Shown here piece by piece: positions 25,203 through 37,795 of a DNA stretch of 64,000 nt. The notes under the pieces were generated by a model. The model worked only from the letters and a program-made list of their open reading frames with translations, did no database searches and had not been told where the DNA came from. This DNA is from Phytoseiulus persimilis (Eukaryota; Arthropoda; Arachnida; Mesostigmata; Phytoseiidae): positions 2,108,001 through 2,172,000 of the forward strand of contig CM075103.1 of assembly GCA_037576195.1 (NCBI GenBank), given 5' to 3'. The position numbers were made by a program, and so were the translations under genes. The number at the start of each line of letters is the position of its first letter. The first letter of the stretch is position 1.

Positions 25203-26930
25203 GTAAGTAAGGAGCAAGTCGGGACGAAACAGCAGGACGGGAAACGCAGTCACCTCGACCATCGCCTTCCTGGGTTGTTAGAGCTATTTCTCCTCTGATG
25301 ACAATTACCCAGCGAATCGGAGCAATCCACCAGCGAGTTGTTTCCCGTACCGGCAGAAATCTCGCAGCGGTTCCCCTTCTCGGCCAAGTTCCCTGAGCCT
25401 GGTCCGATATTCGCCCTTCGATGTCGTCGCCTCGTGACCACCCTCCGCACGAGGAGGATTTTTGCTTGAAGAGTTCCCAGAGTCAACCTTTCATTAAATT
25501 TAGCATCAATCCCGTCTGTTTCCGAGAGGGTTCCTCCAACCGTCGCCTCGGCTCAGAACACCCAGCCAGAGTTCCCTTGGCAACAAACGACAAAACAACC
25601 TCTTAGGACGGAGAAAGTTCCTCGCTGGAACGCGCTGACACTGACCCATATCACGCGTGCGGGGAACGGCTGGGCAAAACACGCTCAGGCGCTTGGTATG
25701 CGTCTGCGTTCGGTGTTCGCATCGATCGCTGCGACAATGAAATATTTTTCTCGCTGACCGTCGTTCGAGCTTTCCCAACGGGACACCACTTGATACAGCG
25801 TACAACAGACATGTCTCGCAGTAACGATGAGGAGTCTTAGGGCTCCGAGTGTTGTTGTCGTCCAACTTTGAGCTGATTATGTTTGTTCCGCTCTCCCCAA
25901 CGAAATAGGGAAGACTGACCAGCTCGGCTGGATCGCAGGCATCACGATCTCATCATACCATGGTCCCGGACACTAATACGGTGCTCTCGAAGAGAACCGT
26001 GTAAAACCCTCGAATTCCTGGGAAGGAGGGGGGAGGGCTCCGTGTCACGACGGCCGGGTTGCCAGTGTGCGGAAAGCCGTTCTCGTGACAGCTCCGTGCT
26101 CAAAGAGGGGATCAAGTAGCACGTGATGAACAACATGGATTTTCTCTGAATGCGCGCACCTTATCGGGTGCCGGGCTGGGTTTCGCAATTGTCTCGAGCT
26201 GTTTGGGCTCCGGAAGCAGTGCAAGCCAGAACCGCTTGCTTTCTCGCGAACATTCCCTAACAAGAACGAATGTGCCTCTCTGCTTTATTACTCCAATTGG
26301 AAGAATTGATGATTCATACTCCGCACGGCAGACACCCACATCGCACGTATGGCCGAGAGATCTTTCCGCAGCTTTCTCTTGACATGACGGACGGTTATCA
26401 CTCCTGGAAGTACTTGTTCTGGCTTTGCGACATGACAGACAGTACGAGAGCTCATGAGACGATCTGAGCACCGCTGCTGTGCATGCTTTGATCAAGTTGC
26501 CAGATATCATGCATCCGACGTCATGGACCCCGCAGGAACGGTACCCTGACAACCGGTCTGGCATGGGATCGGAGCAGGTTTGAATTTCGAAAGGGACGAC
26601 ATGGAGAACACGTGACCCACCGCGAGGTTCAGTGGTGGCTATCAGAGATTCGGAGGGCAATTCCACAAACCGCAACCAATTGGAAGTGTTGCATTGGTGT
26701 TAAACGTTCCCGACCGAGATCTGTGCGAAAACAATGAGAAAAGCCAGCGAGGTCCCCCGGTTGGCTTTCCGCGGCGTCCTTCCATTACCCAAAGTGTTGC
26801 TCTAGCCTACCCCGCCACACGTCGATCCGAGCCCACAACCAGAGTTTCCAACGCCAGTGAAAACTTGAACAAGGTACAGCCCTCGCCGATGGCGGGAAGT
26901 GTTAAGCCTCTCGAGGCGAGACCGGAAGTC

Positions 26931-26964
26931 GAGCGCACCGGGAACTCGAGCGCACCGGGAACTC
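26931..26964. repeat. Perfect tandem duplication, 17 bp x 2
   Basis: The 17-base unit GAGCGCACCGGGAACTC occurs twice back to back (26931-26947 and 26948-26964) with no mismatch, indicating a recent slippage duplication. Confidence 0.9.
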
Positions 26965-29900
26965 GGAAGAAGCGACTCCTAGAAAATAATGATTCCACTC
27001 AAAATTAGGATGTGCAACCTGAAAACGGCAAGTCGGATTAATCGTCACGTTCTACAAAAGGTCAGAGCAAGGCGCTGTTGTGCGCGAGGTCGGTTGCTCT
27101 GGCTCAGCTCCGGCTGTTCGACGGACCAGGGCTGAATCTAGTCCAGTCACCTCAGCTCGTAATGAGCAATGCCCGGGCAGTCGATGATAAGGAAGAGGCA
27201 ATTCCGATTGCTCCCTATCGAGTGGAGATTGCACAGGACTGAGCGAGGGCGCTGATATTGGGTGCGATCCCATGGAGATTGATTGCGAATTAATGTGGCT
27301 GCTTCGAAAGATTTGATCCTCATCATTGGAGCTGTGAGGTTCAGGCATAATTCATCATCCATCGATTCACATATTTATGGGCAGATGCATGGATAGATTG
27401 ATTCTGCCATGAGAGCTGATAAACTCAATTATCAGAGGCTCATCCCTCCATTTCCAGGTACAAAATGATAGATGTCTGAACTTCCTCGCTCTAACCATTA
27501 ATCACCGTAAGGCGCACGGAGAGGGTTGCGCCTGACGAAGTTCTCAGAATCCAAGGCATAGACCTCGGCATTAAGTTTTTTTCCCCCCGTCTCGGGAGGG
27601 TGGATCTCTTGAAACCTGTTCCCATCCAAATCATCGGAGCCCGTGTGCAGCTCTGCGTGTGGCTTTCCAGTGACCGTCTGGACGGAGCCCCTGTGGCGTA
27701 ACGAGAGCACCGCTTGGTCAAGAACGAATCGGAAGATGGTCCTCCCCCCTTTCCCCCTCTTCCGATTTTCGACGCATCCGCGTCCTTGTTTCAAAGCCTG
27801 ATATCAACTCTTCAGCCGCGGTCGACGTCGAGCGTTGCTCGAGGCGACATCTGCAATCCTCATCGCTCGGAGAAATGCGGCCAACCTTCTCTAGAAACGC
27901 AAGCGACCGGAGAGGCGCTTGTCTGTTCCTGAACGGGATCGGAGCAAGGCGAACTTTCGACTCTCCCCTCCTCTGAGGAATCGAACCGATTTTCTCAAAG
28001 TTCCCCACAGAGCTCCGATGGCGCCCGTTTCTGAGGAGAGTGGAAGGAGGGCGAAGGCAAAGAAAATGTTTAGCACATTAGTTTCCGAGTCGAAATGTGT
28101 TCGTCGAGGACACAACTTTCTTGGCGAGATCGCAGCGAGCAGTTTCGGGGCCAAGATATTTCTCATCTCCAACGACCGTGTTTTTCTTCGAATGTCAAGG
28201 ACAGAACCTGAAATTGATTTTGGTCCTTCGCCGCTTGCTCCGGTCTCATGAAAACCCCCATTCAAATGGTAAATAATGCGAACGCGAGTCGCTCTGCGCT
28301 GAGAATCGATGAACGAGCCCGGTGGGGGGAGAGCTGAATGCCGCAATCGCTGGGGGAACTGGTGGTCGATGAGATCTCTCGCACGACGACGGTAGACGAC
28401 GAGCGACAGGGGACTTCTGGCGACGAGTATCATCAAAAGAACAATGATGAATGACGGCACTGCGGAATAGCGGCCATATGACGCCAACCCGACCAGTTGC
28501 CAGCGGCCACCGCCAAGCCACGAAACGATACCATGGGCCGATTCATCCTCATTCATGATGCTCGTGTTGCGGATGGCGTTCTTATAGGCTGCACAGGACT
28601 TTCATCTGACGCCGGAGAGCGGACGATTGCAAAAATAAACGCACAGTGCTACTCCTATAGATATGATTATCTGAATGCCGGCCGGCCAACCGGTTCCGCC
28701 GAGCTTGCCATGAGTGGTCAAGGGGCTCTATGAGCGGAGAAAGGTGTCGAGATGGACGCGGCAAGTACACAGGAGTCAGTTTGATGCTCCGCAACTTCCT
28801 CGGTGGAAAATTGTGGCGGAAGCCACAGCTTCCCCGCGGGACTGCGGAGCTACCAGGTCGCCTATCTCGAATTCAATATCCGATGAGAGCCTCCTCGACT
28901 GCGGGAACTGTCTAAATTAGCTGTACGACATATGAGCTACTCGTCGTCGACACCTTTGCCCTGCACTCGTCGACAGCCCGTCGCACTCACAGTACGCGTG
29001 TGTGTGCGCGGGAACCCTCCGGGAGATCGATTCTCTCAATTCGAAGAGGGAACGATCCTCCATTGAATGAGTGAGCGGATGAATAAGGCAGCGAATCCGA
29101 TCAGAAGATTTACTCGCCGTGAGGCTTTTTCAGATGGAAATCCTGCCGGGTGTTACTCTTTGAGCGAACGAGTGTGCAACTGGACTCCAACGATCCTCCT
29201 CCTCGGGTTCAGCGATCGTGAACTGCTTGCGGGGAGCTTAGAACCACAGGAACACGCATACTTTAGGTTCGATTCTCGCTCCATTCCACTCGGGGGGCTC
29301 CAATGCGTCGATTACTTCTCGTTTCCCTGTGGTTGATCCGGTATCGCACTTTCGACATCCGGAGACATCCGATCGACCGCGTGCATTGTGACGACGGTTC
29401 TGTGTGGATGTACAGACACCCCAAGATCGATGGAGGCCGTACAGAGCCAAGTTCTTCAAGGCTCAGCATCATCGTAACGCGGGACTCTCGAAAGCTTGTC
29501 TGCGAAATACAACTGCATGGAAATAACTTGATCACGGAACCTCTGAGATCACATACGGAGTGTAGACCAGAGAAACGGATTCACTGGGGCTCGTCTCCGA
29601 AACGAGACCTCTCTCTTGGCCCAAATCGGCAACGTAGACGAATCAGGGATGAGTTGGTATCATCCTCATCTCCGAGAGGCTCATGGAATAGGCCTCGCGC
29701 ACAGGCAACGCCGTGCTCCGCCAACAACGGCGCTCGCTTAATTAGAAAACGCGTTTTTCGGCTGTTTTTGGCGATGAGTGCCCCCGTCGTCCGTTCCTCC
29801 AAATTTCATTCGGTGGCAAAACGGAAGCAAGGGAGCGATTAGAATCAGATGGCCTGCCGGTCCGTCTGTACGAGCCATCCATCGGTTCGCCGCTCCGACC

Positions 29901-30606
29901 GCCGCTTCGCAAGCTCTCGAGCAGTAAATCGTTTCTGACGGAACGGAGAAAATAGCTCGGCCTCGGGAAGGAACGGACATCTGTTTGCAGACCAATGAAA
30001 ACAGAAATTTTGTGTGCTCCGCACGCAGAAAACAACCGCGTCTCCGATTCTGGAATTGAAAGTCGAGGGCTGTATCTGAAAAGCTGCACCCGGAATAGCG
30101 CATTGAGTATGTCGAGTCATCAGTTGCTATCGCGTCCAGATAGTCCCTGTGAGCTATGATCCCGCTTGCGCGGGCGAGAGCACGACGGACGCCAAACAGG
30201 CTAGATATCCATCTCCTGACCCGTAGTGTGAACCGAAGCAAAAGGGACATGCGTCAAATTAAATACAGAAACTCTCGCTGGCGGAGAGAGTAGTCCAACA
30301 GAGAGCTCGTTCATTCCTGCGTGGAGAAGCGGTGAAATACTTCGGCGAGCTTGTTTCGTGTCGGCTCTATTTGTTTTTGTGCCGCTCGTCGTGCACTGCA
30401 CTCGATGCTTTGTTGAATCTACTCCTTTCAGGAGGCGCTCCCACGGGAGGAGGGGGAAGTTTGAGTTTCGAATCAAGTTATGTGGAGGTGGCATCTGGAA
30501 GCAGCTGGAGACAGGAATCATGAGTTTTTGTTTGCCTCCCCAGCACTGCGTTCGAATGCTCGACGCTGTCGCCGCGGCCGGTGCACTCCGAGCTCGAGCG
30601 CGTTCG

Positions 30607-30616
30607 CCCCCCCCCC
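30607..30616 (+). repeat. Poly(C) run, 10 bases
   Basis: Ten consecutive C on the + strand in a GC-rich patch; no gene context recognised. Confidence 0.75.
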
Positions 30617-31189
30617 TCCGACCACAAACGTCGGCCGGTCGACGTTGTTCAGGAGGAGAGATTACGGCTTTCCAGTTCAGCCAGGATGCAACCTCGGAGA
30701 GGCACGAGGGAGCCGTTATCAGCAGTAATGTTTGCACGAGCGGTTATCTCTGCGGATTTAGGGGAAGTGCCCGGCTTTCGAAATGAGCGGCGACCTGTGC
30801 TCTCACTGCTGAGGGTTCTGATGATTCGTTCTGTTGCATGCCAGAACCGCGGAGGGCGGTTAAACGAGGCGGATCGGCCGCATTCCGGAATGGCACATGA
30901 ACGCTTCTTCGCGTCATTCCTCGTGCGGCACGCAGAAAACCAGACCGAGGAACGCGGGAACCTAGATCGGTTTCGGGAGTGGCGTTCAATTGAGTCAAGA
31001 ATTATCAAATGAGACGTGAATGAAGCCTTTGATCCGAGTGGGCCCTCGACAGTAATGCCTAGAGCAGCGGGTACGCGAGAGCACTTTAATCGCTTCCCCG
31101 AGGGGCTGCGGCTGCTTTCGCCACTCTGCAATTCATGTCAGCTCCGTCCACGACCACCGCCCCGCCGCTACTGCCAACACCGAGACTGT

Positions 31190-31349
31190 TGTATACTGCC
31201 CTAGTGGAGAAGTCCTGGCAGGCGAGCGAGCGAGCAGGAAACGGGCTGCTAGTCAGACCGACCGACAGACCGGCCACCCCGACCCGGTCTGTCCACGCAC
31301 AGTGGCGGAGCCGGACACGTAGGCGAGCACGTAACTGAACTCTGAGCGG
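31190..31349 (+). other. Candidate non-coding first exon with GTGAGT donor
   Basis: A GC-rich stretch with GAGC repeats (about 31218-31231) and a GACC/GACA run (about 31256-31273) ends in the donor GCGG|GTGAGTTT (GT at 31350-31351). Its composition matches 24737-25202, so the two could be alternative first exons of one + strand gene. The nearest downstream + frame with a signal-peptide-like start begins at ATG 31812. The link is unproven because no good acceptor precedes it. Confidence 0.3.
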
Positions 31350-34300
31350 GTGAGTTTATGCATGCTCTGACCACTAGGAGGACAAGCTCTCACGGCACCT
31401 GTAGGTGGTGCCTACGGCGGCAGGCAAAGGCTCCGTGTTCGCCCCAAAAACCACGGCTGACGAAGTCGCTGTTGTCGGAGGTGCTCCTGCGAAACGCCGT
31501 CCCGGAATCCCATCCGATCATCAATTTCCGCAGGGCAAACGAGCGTTCCCGCGGAGCCGAGAACCCGGAGAGGCGGATATCGTGATGGAATGGTGACATT
31601 CCTCCGAATCCAAGCACAAGGAGCGCTGAATTCCCTTGCCGCTTCAGTTGATCCCCTCAACCGCTGCAAAAAAAAGGCGCCGGCTGCCGAATGCATCTCG
31701 TGCTCATGCGTAAGCGTTGTTTACTGCTTTTACCTATTCCTGGCATGGCGTGTTCATGTCACTCCCGACGGAGGGACCGATGTCCAAGACCCCATGGGAA
31801 ACGAACTGAAATGGCAGCAACGTTCATGACCGGAGGGAAGTGGATCGTTTCATTCGCTCTCTCCCTGTTTGTGCTGCAATCACAGACGAGACGAAACCCG
31901 ATCTCAGTTCCCAGCCGTCGTCATATCAAATGGTGCATTCCGCGGAGACGGTCGGCGGACTGCGACCAAGTTTTGATCCGTCTACGTGATCGACCCATCT
32001 TTCAGAGTTGGAGTGCTTCCGAAGAAAAACGAGCTCGGCTACGATGGGCTGTTCAAATTTTGAGCGATGAATTAGATATATCTCCGGGCGACCGCACGCT
32101 CAAAGAACACGATTGTGATCCGTCCGTCCGTCTCCATTGGTTCTCTGTCGGTTGGTTTGATCGCCGCGAAAGTCTCGTTCGATTCTCAGGCTGCGAAAGG
32201 CTCCCTCCTCTTCCGATTCGATTCTGGCAACCCGGAGCAGCGGAACCCTGATTCGTTCCCAAGCGGAAACTGGCCGGTCCGGGAGCAGGAGCGTTTCGCT
32301 GACACGACAGCGTGCGCCGCATCCAGAGCGTGCATTCCCGATCACGTGACTGACTTGCCCGTCTTTCAGTGCCTTGCCGCTTGCCCGGCTGACCGATGTT
32401 TTCGAAAGAAGGGTCGAAAAGCTCCGTTGGGAGGAGGAGGAGGTGTCGAGGGAATATTTTTCGTCGGTCGATGTGGTCGATGAGGAGTTACAGAGCGTTG
32501 TAATCGTGATCAATCTCTGATTTGACCTCCGACTCAGTTTTCCTGAACTCTATCCATGTTCGAAAAACGGAATCCGTGTTCCCTAAGCCATGGGGACACC
32601 GACTACGAAGGAACCAGACCAAGGAGAGTCGAGATTTGACGAGAAAGAGCCGAGGATATGCGAGGCGCATGCAACGTTTCTCACGACGTCGTGTGCCGGA
32701 AACCCTCGCAAAGGCCCTGCCTACAAGCATGACGTCACTATGGAAGTCGCGCAGAGCTCACAAAGGATTTAGTGCGTCGCCTCGCTGTGAAAACGATTTC
32801 CAAAACACTCTCAGCCGTTCTCTCTATAGCTATGCTCGTTCAGACTCTCCTCCGGTCGTCGCGCCGTGCGTCAACAGGGCCTTCGGAAACGTTCAGAACT
32901 CAGCAAACGCTTTTGCATCCAGCTCAGCGGAAAATCGCTGCGCCCTGTTCCTTTCAGTTTACGTTAAGATGCGATTGATGTTCGATGACAATAACCAGTG
33001 CGTTGCAGAACAGTCGCCGTCGTTGTTCTCTGCGTCCAATTTCGGAATCATCGGGGAAATTGAGGCGGCTGCCTGAAGCATCACCGAAGTTTATACGTTG
33101 TTTGCGTCGAGTTGATGATACACGACACGCGAAATTTTCCACTGGGAACTCAGGAGCAGAGCACTCACAACAGCTGCGAGTCCCAGAAGGCTATATTGAA
33201 AATCTGCGGCGATTGTTGGGGAGAGGCGATCTGTTCATCCGAACAAGGCCGACATTGTTCCAACGTCTCCTCGTTATCATTGGCTTATGATCTCGAACTC
33301 CCATCGACTGAAAATGTGACGTCGGTTAAGTCAAGGTGGCCCTGTCCAGGCTGGAGCTTATGGAGACAACACCCTGCGGTTTTGTCTCTGTTTTGATGGT
33401 GGAGAACGGTGGCGTCAACCGGTGGACGGGCTCCCGATCTTCATTCGGTTCGTAGCCGACGTCTCGGGTGAATTAAACACAGCCGACAACTTCGCCCTAT
33501 TAGGTAATGACCTTCCTCCCCTTTCGTTCCAGTTTGCTCGCCGCTCAGTCGCTTGTTGTGGACTCGCACAGAAGCGAGTACCTGCAGCGACCACCCTCGC
33601 GAGCACAATGCACAGCGAGCTCATGGGAGGAACAATCGACTCTTAGCCTGGCTTTCTGACCCTCGGAGTCCGCGTGCACGTTTCATTCATGCGGCTCGAG
33701 TTCAAACTCTATGAATTCGCTAGGCGATTCATGCTTCGAACGCGGGTATGTCCATTGTCCGCGTGGGGTTCCGTTGGACGCTCGTTACCGAGGCGGATCC
33801 CGCCGTCCTCGGGACAGGGGCCCGAGTTAGGGTTCGCGCTAACCACCATTTGCTGGAATCATCGTCGTCGAGAAAAACGACGTCTCCTCCTGAACGGCAC
33901 GCGTTCCAATCTCGCTCCACTAATTGAATTCTCCGTTTGAAATGAAGGAGCATTGTTCGCGTCTCACATCGCTTCCCACGCATTAGCGATTGCAGTACAC
34001 AAATCCGCAAGCGTCTGTTAGCGGTTACGGGAAGTCTCAGCGGCGGGCGCCCCTGTCGTCGAGCAACCGGGAAACAGTTCCAAGGCTCGAAGCCTTGTCG
34101 ACTCTGATTCGTGGCCTGATTCGCTCGAAACGCTGAATCTCGATGCAGGGAATCATCGAGTTGTGACTGTTCCCCGTAGCTTCCAGACCCTGTTTTCGGG
34201 AACAGGACTCGCTCTATCGAGGGAGTCGAGTACAGCACTCGCTAAGCTCGCTTTCCAGCAAGCGCGGAACTACACGTCCCAAAGCCGTAGAGCACATCGG

Positions 34301-36600
34301 CGGAACGGTTGCTTCCATGACAGTTTACGTTGATGAGAGAAATCCGCTTGAGGTGATCCTCGTCCGTGCTCCGCTGGGTGCGATCCTTATAAAATGCTGC
34401 GAGACCTCAGCCGGACTGCCCAATCTGTCCGACCTTGAAATGGTGGTGCTCCTCAACCGCGCTCCACGTTGAGCCGCGTCGCTCACAATTCTGAAATATT
34501 TTTGTTATTCAATGCCTACGGGCGTTCCGAGCTGCTGTTTTCGGTGGCGGGGTGTGCGACGAGCTGGTGTTGAAGAGAAATCCTCAAGTCCCCCAGAAGG
34601 CTACGGAATGAGCCCCTTCCGTCGCCCAGCCTCCCATTCTCCCTTTTTCCAGCATCGAATCAGACCCAGCCGCACGCTCGTGTTGACAACAACGATCCGT
34701 ATTTAGTCACGAGTTGGTTGTCACGGCTCGTTATACACAACGAATACTTATCACCAACTCGGAGGAATCTGTGTCGAGTCGGAATCGAGTCCCCTCGAGC
34801 AAGCTGAAGGTCGTGAGGAGCTCTTCCCGAGTGAGATGAAGGACGCATGTTGTGCCCGATTCTTTTTCATTCAGTACCTGGTTCACGAACTTTACCGCGG
34901 GCCCGGTGTGTATCTAGCAACCTGACTGTTCCTCAGTTTCGCTCACGATACCTTCGTTTCTTCATCGTTCGCTGTTGCGTTTTTTTAGAAGGCCGAGTCT
35001 TCCCCGATGGAAATTCATAAGAACAATGACGCCAGACGGTTGTCATGTTAAGCTTCGCGTCTGTGCAGGAATCGATTCCGTTCCATCACGTCGCGGTGAA
35101 TGATATCTCGATCGATGTCTGGAGCACTCTCACTACAAGATACTCCAGACAGCGGAATGATCAAGGGATTCTCAGTGGTTCCAAGGACAAGATAGTCCAG
35201 TTGAACAGTACTCAAACCTCGGTGAATCTGTTTCGACCTTGTATTGCGGGAACGGGGAATCAGAACAACTTCAAGCGGCGATTCTCCTCCAACGATACCA
35301 GGTTCTCGAAACGTATCGGTTCTCGAGGACGGAGCTCGACGTAAGAGCACCAGTTGGCCTGGTCTTCGTCCTGCTTCCTCCTGTTCCGATGACGAAAACC
35401 ATTCTCCCGTCCGGAGGAAACATTTCCCCCTAGTTGCAGCTTGACAATTGACAATGAAGACTTCGTTTTCTTGTTGCGGAACCTGTCGACTTTATTCGGG
35501 TTTGCCTCGAGCGTGGCCCGAAGCAGTCGAGGATAAATCCAACTCTGGAACAACTCGATGGGAATGGCGGATTCCTTCCGAAATATAGTTCGGACAGGAA
35601 CGATGCAGGAACTGCGAGAATGACTTTGGCGGATGAAGCATCACTGACAAAGCGTGGTAACGTAGGAGAACGCCTCGAAGGGGAGTGTGTGAATCTTCCC
35701 CATCAAAACATTCCCAACACGGGCAGCCACTCGAGGCGCCGAACAAACAACCCGAGGATTCGTCCAATGGAGCGAGAGTTGCGTACTTCGTAGTCAGGAT
35801 GAAAGCAAATCAACATCGGCAGTCCCTATTTCATCTTCCAGAGATCAATGAGATTCGTGTGACTCCATTTCCGGCTGGAGCTGAGGATATTGATTACAGC
35901 GCATTATCGGGCAATTCGATGATCGATGCTTCTGGATTTTTTGCGTTGACGCAACGGAAGGATTTCTCGATGCTATTGATAGATTGCTCAAATGGATCTG
36001 ATTGAGTCTCCTCCAGAATCAGACCCGATCAATGTAATGTTCGCCGTGTTTGGATCCATCGAGGAGCCGAAGTCCGTCTTCTCTTCAACCGGGATCATGA
36101 CCCGATGAGATTCATTTGGAGTTCCATCCTGATCCTCCGAACTTCCACGTTTTCCGCGGCTCGTAGCTCATGGTTGACCCATGGGTGACATGTGAACGCG
36201 CTGTCGCCGTCCATGGTGGGAAGTTTCAGACGCGCATAAGAATCTCGACTTGCTTTCCATGAATCAAGAGCTGGGTAGTTGAATTGTATCCACGATCGGA
36301 CCCAGCATCGAAACTTGGCTGTGATTTCCGCGAGGTTTCCTACGAACCGATATTTTCGGGAGCTTAAAATGTCGAAACAAGAGACAAAGATGACAGCAAG
36401 ATACAACACCGTATGGGGAAATATCCGTGCACGGTGAAGTGTATCGCTTCATGCCATTTCTCGGGAAATCCCGCGGTAACAAAATAGAAAAAGCGAGTCT
36501 CCTTGGATCGCAGATCCTTCCGAAGTTCAAACGGTGACGTGGGAGGTATCCGGGACCAGCTGACGTCATTCTATGAGAAACGGATTCCGGGAACGTTGTT
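31350..36600. other. No firm gene; signal-peptide-like frame at 31812-32251
   Basis: The + frame from ATG 31812 to 32251 (146 codons) begins with a good hydrophobic leader (WIVSFALSLFVL) followed by WCIPRRRSADC, but no splice site or family supports it. Another + open segment at about 33340-33505 lies between an acceptor-like CTGTCCAG and a GTAATG. Neither can be assigned. No repeats stand out. Confidence 0.35.
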
Positions 36601-36637
36601 CGAAAGAACAGATCCGGGGGAGAGAGAAACTTTTTTT

Positions 36638-36643
36638 TTTATT
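36638..36643 (-). terminator. AATAAA overlapping the stop codon of the small secreted gene
   Basis: On the - strand the TAA stop (36644-36642) overlaps AATAAA (36643-36638), which continues into a run of A. If used, the mRNA would have an extremely short 3' UTR. A downstream signal could be used instead. Confidence 0.45.
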
Positions 36644-37737
36644 AGGCTCTTTTTCTCTTCAGGTAGGCGAGCGATTGCCCAACGTAAGCGGCGACATATC
36701 CGGTGCCTGTGTAGTCCTGTGAATCAAGGGAACAAAGAATAGTTTCAAAAAGATTCGCCCGCCGACGCAGCCAGCGCACATTCCATTCAGCCGTACGCGT
36801 GCCCGTTTGTCTCAGAACATCCCTTGGACGCAATAACGAAACCGGTCGGATACAAGTCAATCGTGAATGATCAGAGGTACCACTGGGCGAGAGATCATGG
36901 CGTTCGGTATCGGTGGATCGTTCCGCAGCGGGACGACATTATGAACGTGCGCTAGAGCAGCGGCGGCCTCATTGTCCTTGTTCGGTGGCCAGGGTCACTC
37001 AGGTCGCCGATGCGGCATGCAATCGTGCACTACTTCCTCTTCCTACACATCCCCTCAGATGCGCGAGAGCGGCCAGAAGCCAATTGAGCCACCTAAACCG
37101 AGCTCATCCGGGTAGAGGAGTTGCTAACGCCTTCACGGTTATAAATATTCCCTCCGCCATTGCACATACATGCGTACATTCGTACAGGCTGCGAACCAAC
37201 CGACAAGCACATCCGACACATCCGTGCGCGTCTATTAGTGGAGCCTCGTCGCTCCACGCGATACGGAGGAGAAGTGACTGGTTCAAGACAAGTTCAAGAG
37301 CAGATCGTTCCGATCGGTAGAGGGAAACCGACAGTCTGGATTGTTGATGTGAAAAGTCGGTGAACACTCACAGGTCGCTGTAGCAGAACTTGGTGGGGAG
37401 CTTGATTGTATCGAGCTGGAAGCTGTTGCCATGGAAGTGCGTTCCCGACGGCGTACCCAACCGTAACTTCCTCGGATGGCAAGTAGTAGTTCGCGTACGA
37501 TTGTTGACAGAGAGAGCCTAATGGGGTCATCGATACGAGAAGCATAATCTGCAATTTCGGAGCGACGGTCAATCAATGAAGTTCTGACAGGTATCGCGCG
37601 GTACCTCCTGCCATCCATTGTTCGAACGAACACGGACGGCGTGCTGCACGATCGAGAACATTACATATCCTCGAGCACAAATCACATGCTCTCCAAGTCT
37701 CAATGGATAGGTTTGTACTCACGTGGACGACGCGCAT
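36642..37737 (-). CDS. Small secreted protein, 88 aa, three exons; family not recognised
   Basis: Exons on the - strand are 37737-37723 (ATG plus four codons), 37548-37372 and 36716-36642. All three join in phase 0 with good donors (CAC|GTGAGT, CCT|GTGAGT) and acceptors, the last with a long pyrimidine tract before CACAG. The joined protein starts MRVVHIMLLVSMTPLGSLC, a clear signal peptide, so the product is exported. The mature part of about 69 residues is Tyr/Gln/Ala-rich, has no cysteine and holds YTGTGYVAAYVG. It ends LKRKRA, a dibasic run that could be a processing site. The first intron splits the signal peptide after five codons, as in many arthropod cuticle-protein genes. A TATA box and initiator lie upstream. 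A structural cuticle or matrix protein, or a peptide precursor, are both possible. I know no matching family. Confidence 0.62.
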
Positions 37738-37762
37738 CTTGTCGAGCGGGAATCCGCACGGC

Positions 37763-37795
37763 TGACTCAACGAGACGAGAACTTCCTCCGATATA
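37763..37795 (-). promoter_or_regulatory. Core promoter of the small secreted gene (TATA + initiator)
   Basis: On the - strand TATAT starts at 37795 and an initiator-like GTCAGCC has its A at 37763. The spacing of 32 bases is typical for TATA-driven arthropod promoters. The predicted 5' UTR is only 26 bases, ending in CGACAAG before the ATG. This supports the very short first coding exon. Confidence 0.55.

Larger units (their letters stand above)
25203..31189. other. No gene recognised
   Basis: About 6 kb without an assignable exon on either strand. The longest frame (27891-28556 -, 221 codons) contains a hydrophobic stretch but is within chance length and has no splice support. A perfect 17-bp tandem duplication lies at 26931-26964 and a 10-base C run at 30607-30616. 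If 24737-25202 is a first exon, this is intron or intergenic DNA. Confidence 0.4.

Noticed and set aside
27891-28556. 221-codon - strand frame with a hydrophobic stretch and a phrase recalling serine proteases (GRWQLVGLASYG)
   Set aside because: The catalytic Ser/His/Asp context is absent and the region downstream does not continue as a protease. The resemblance is a few residues only.
29260-29275. B-box-like GGTTCGATTCTCG, possible tRNA element
   Set aside because: No acceptable A box at tRNA spacing and no foldable stems.
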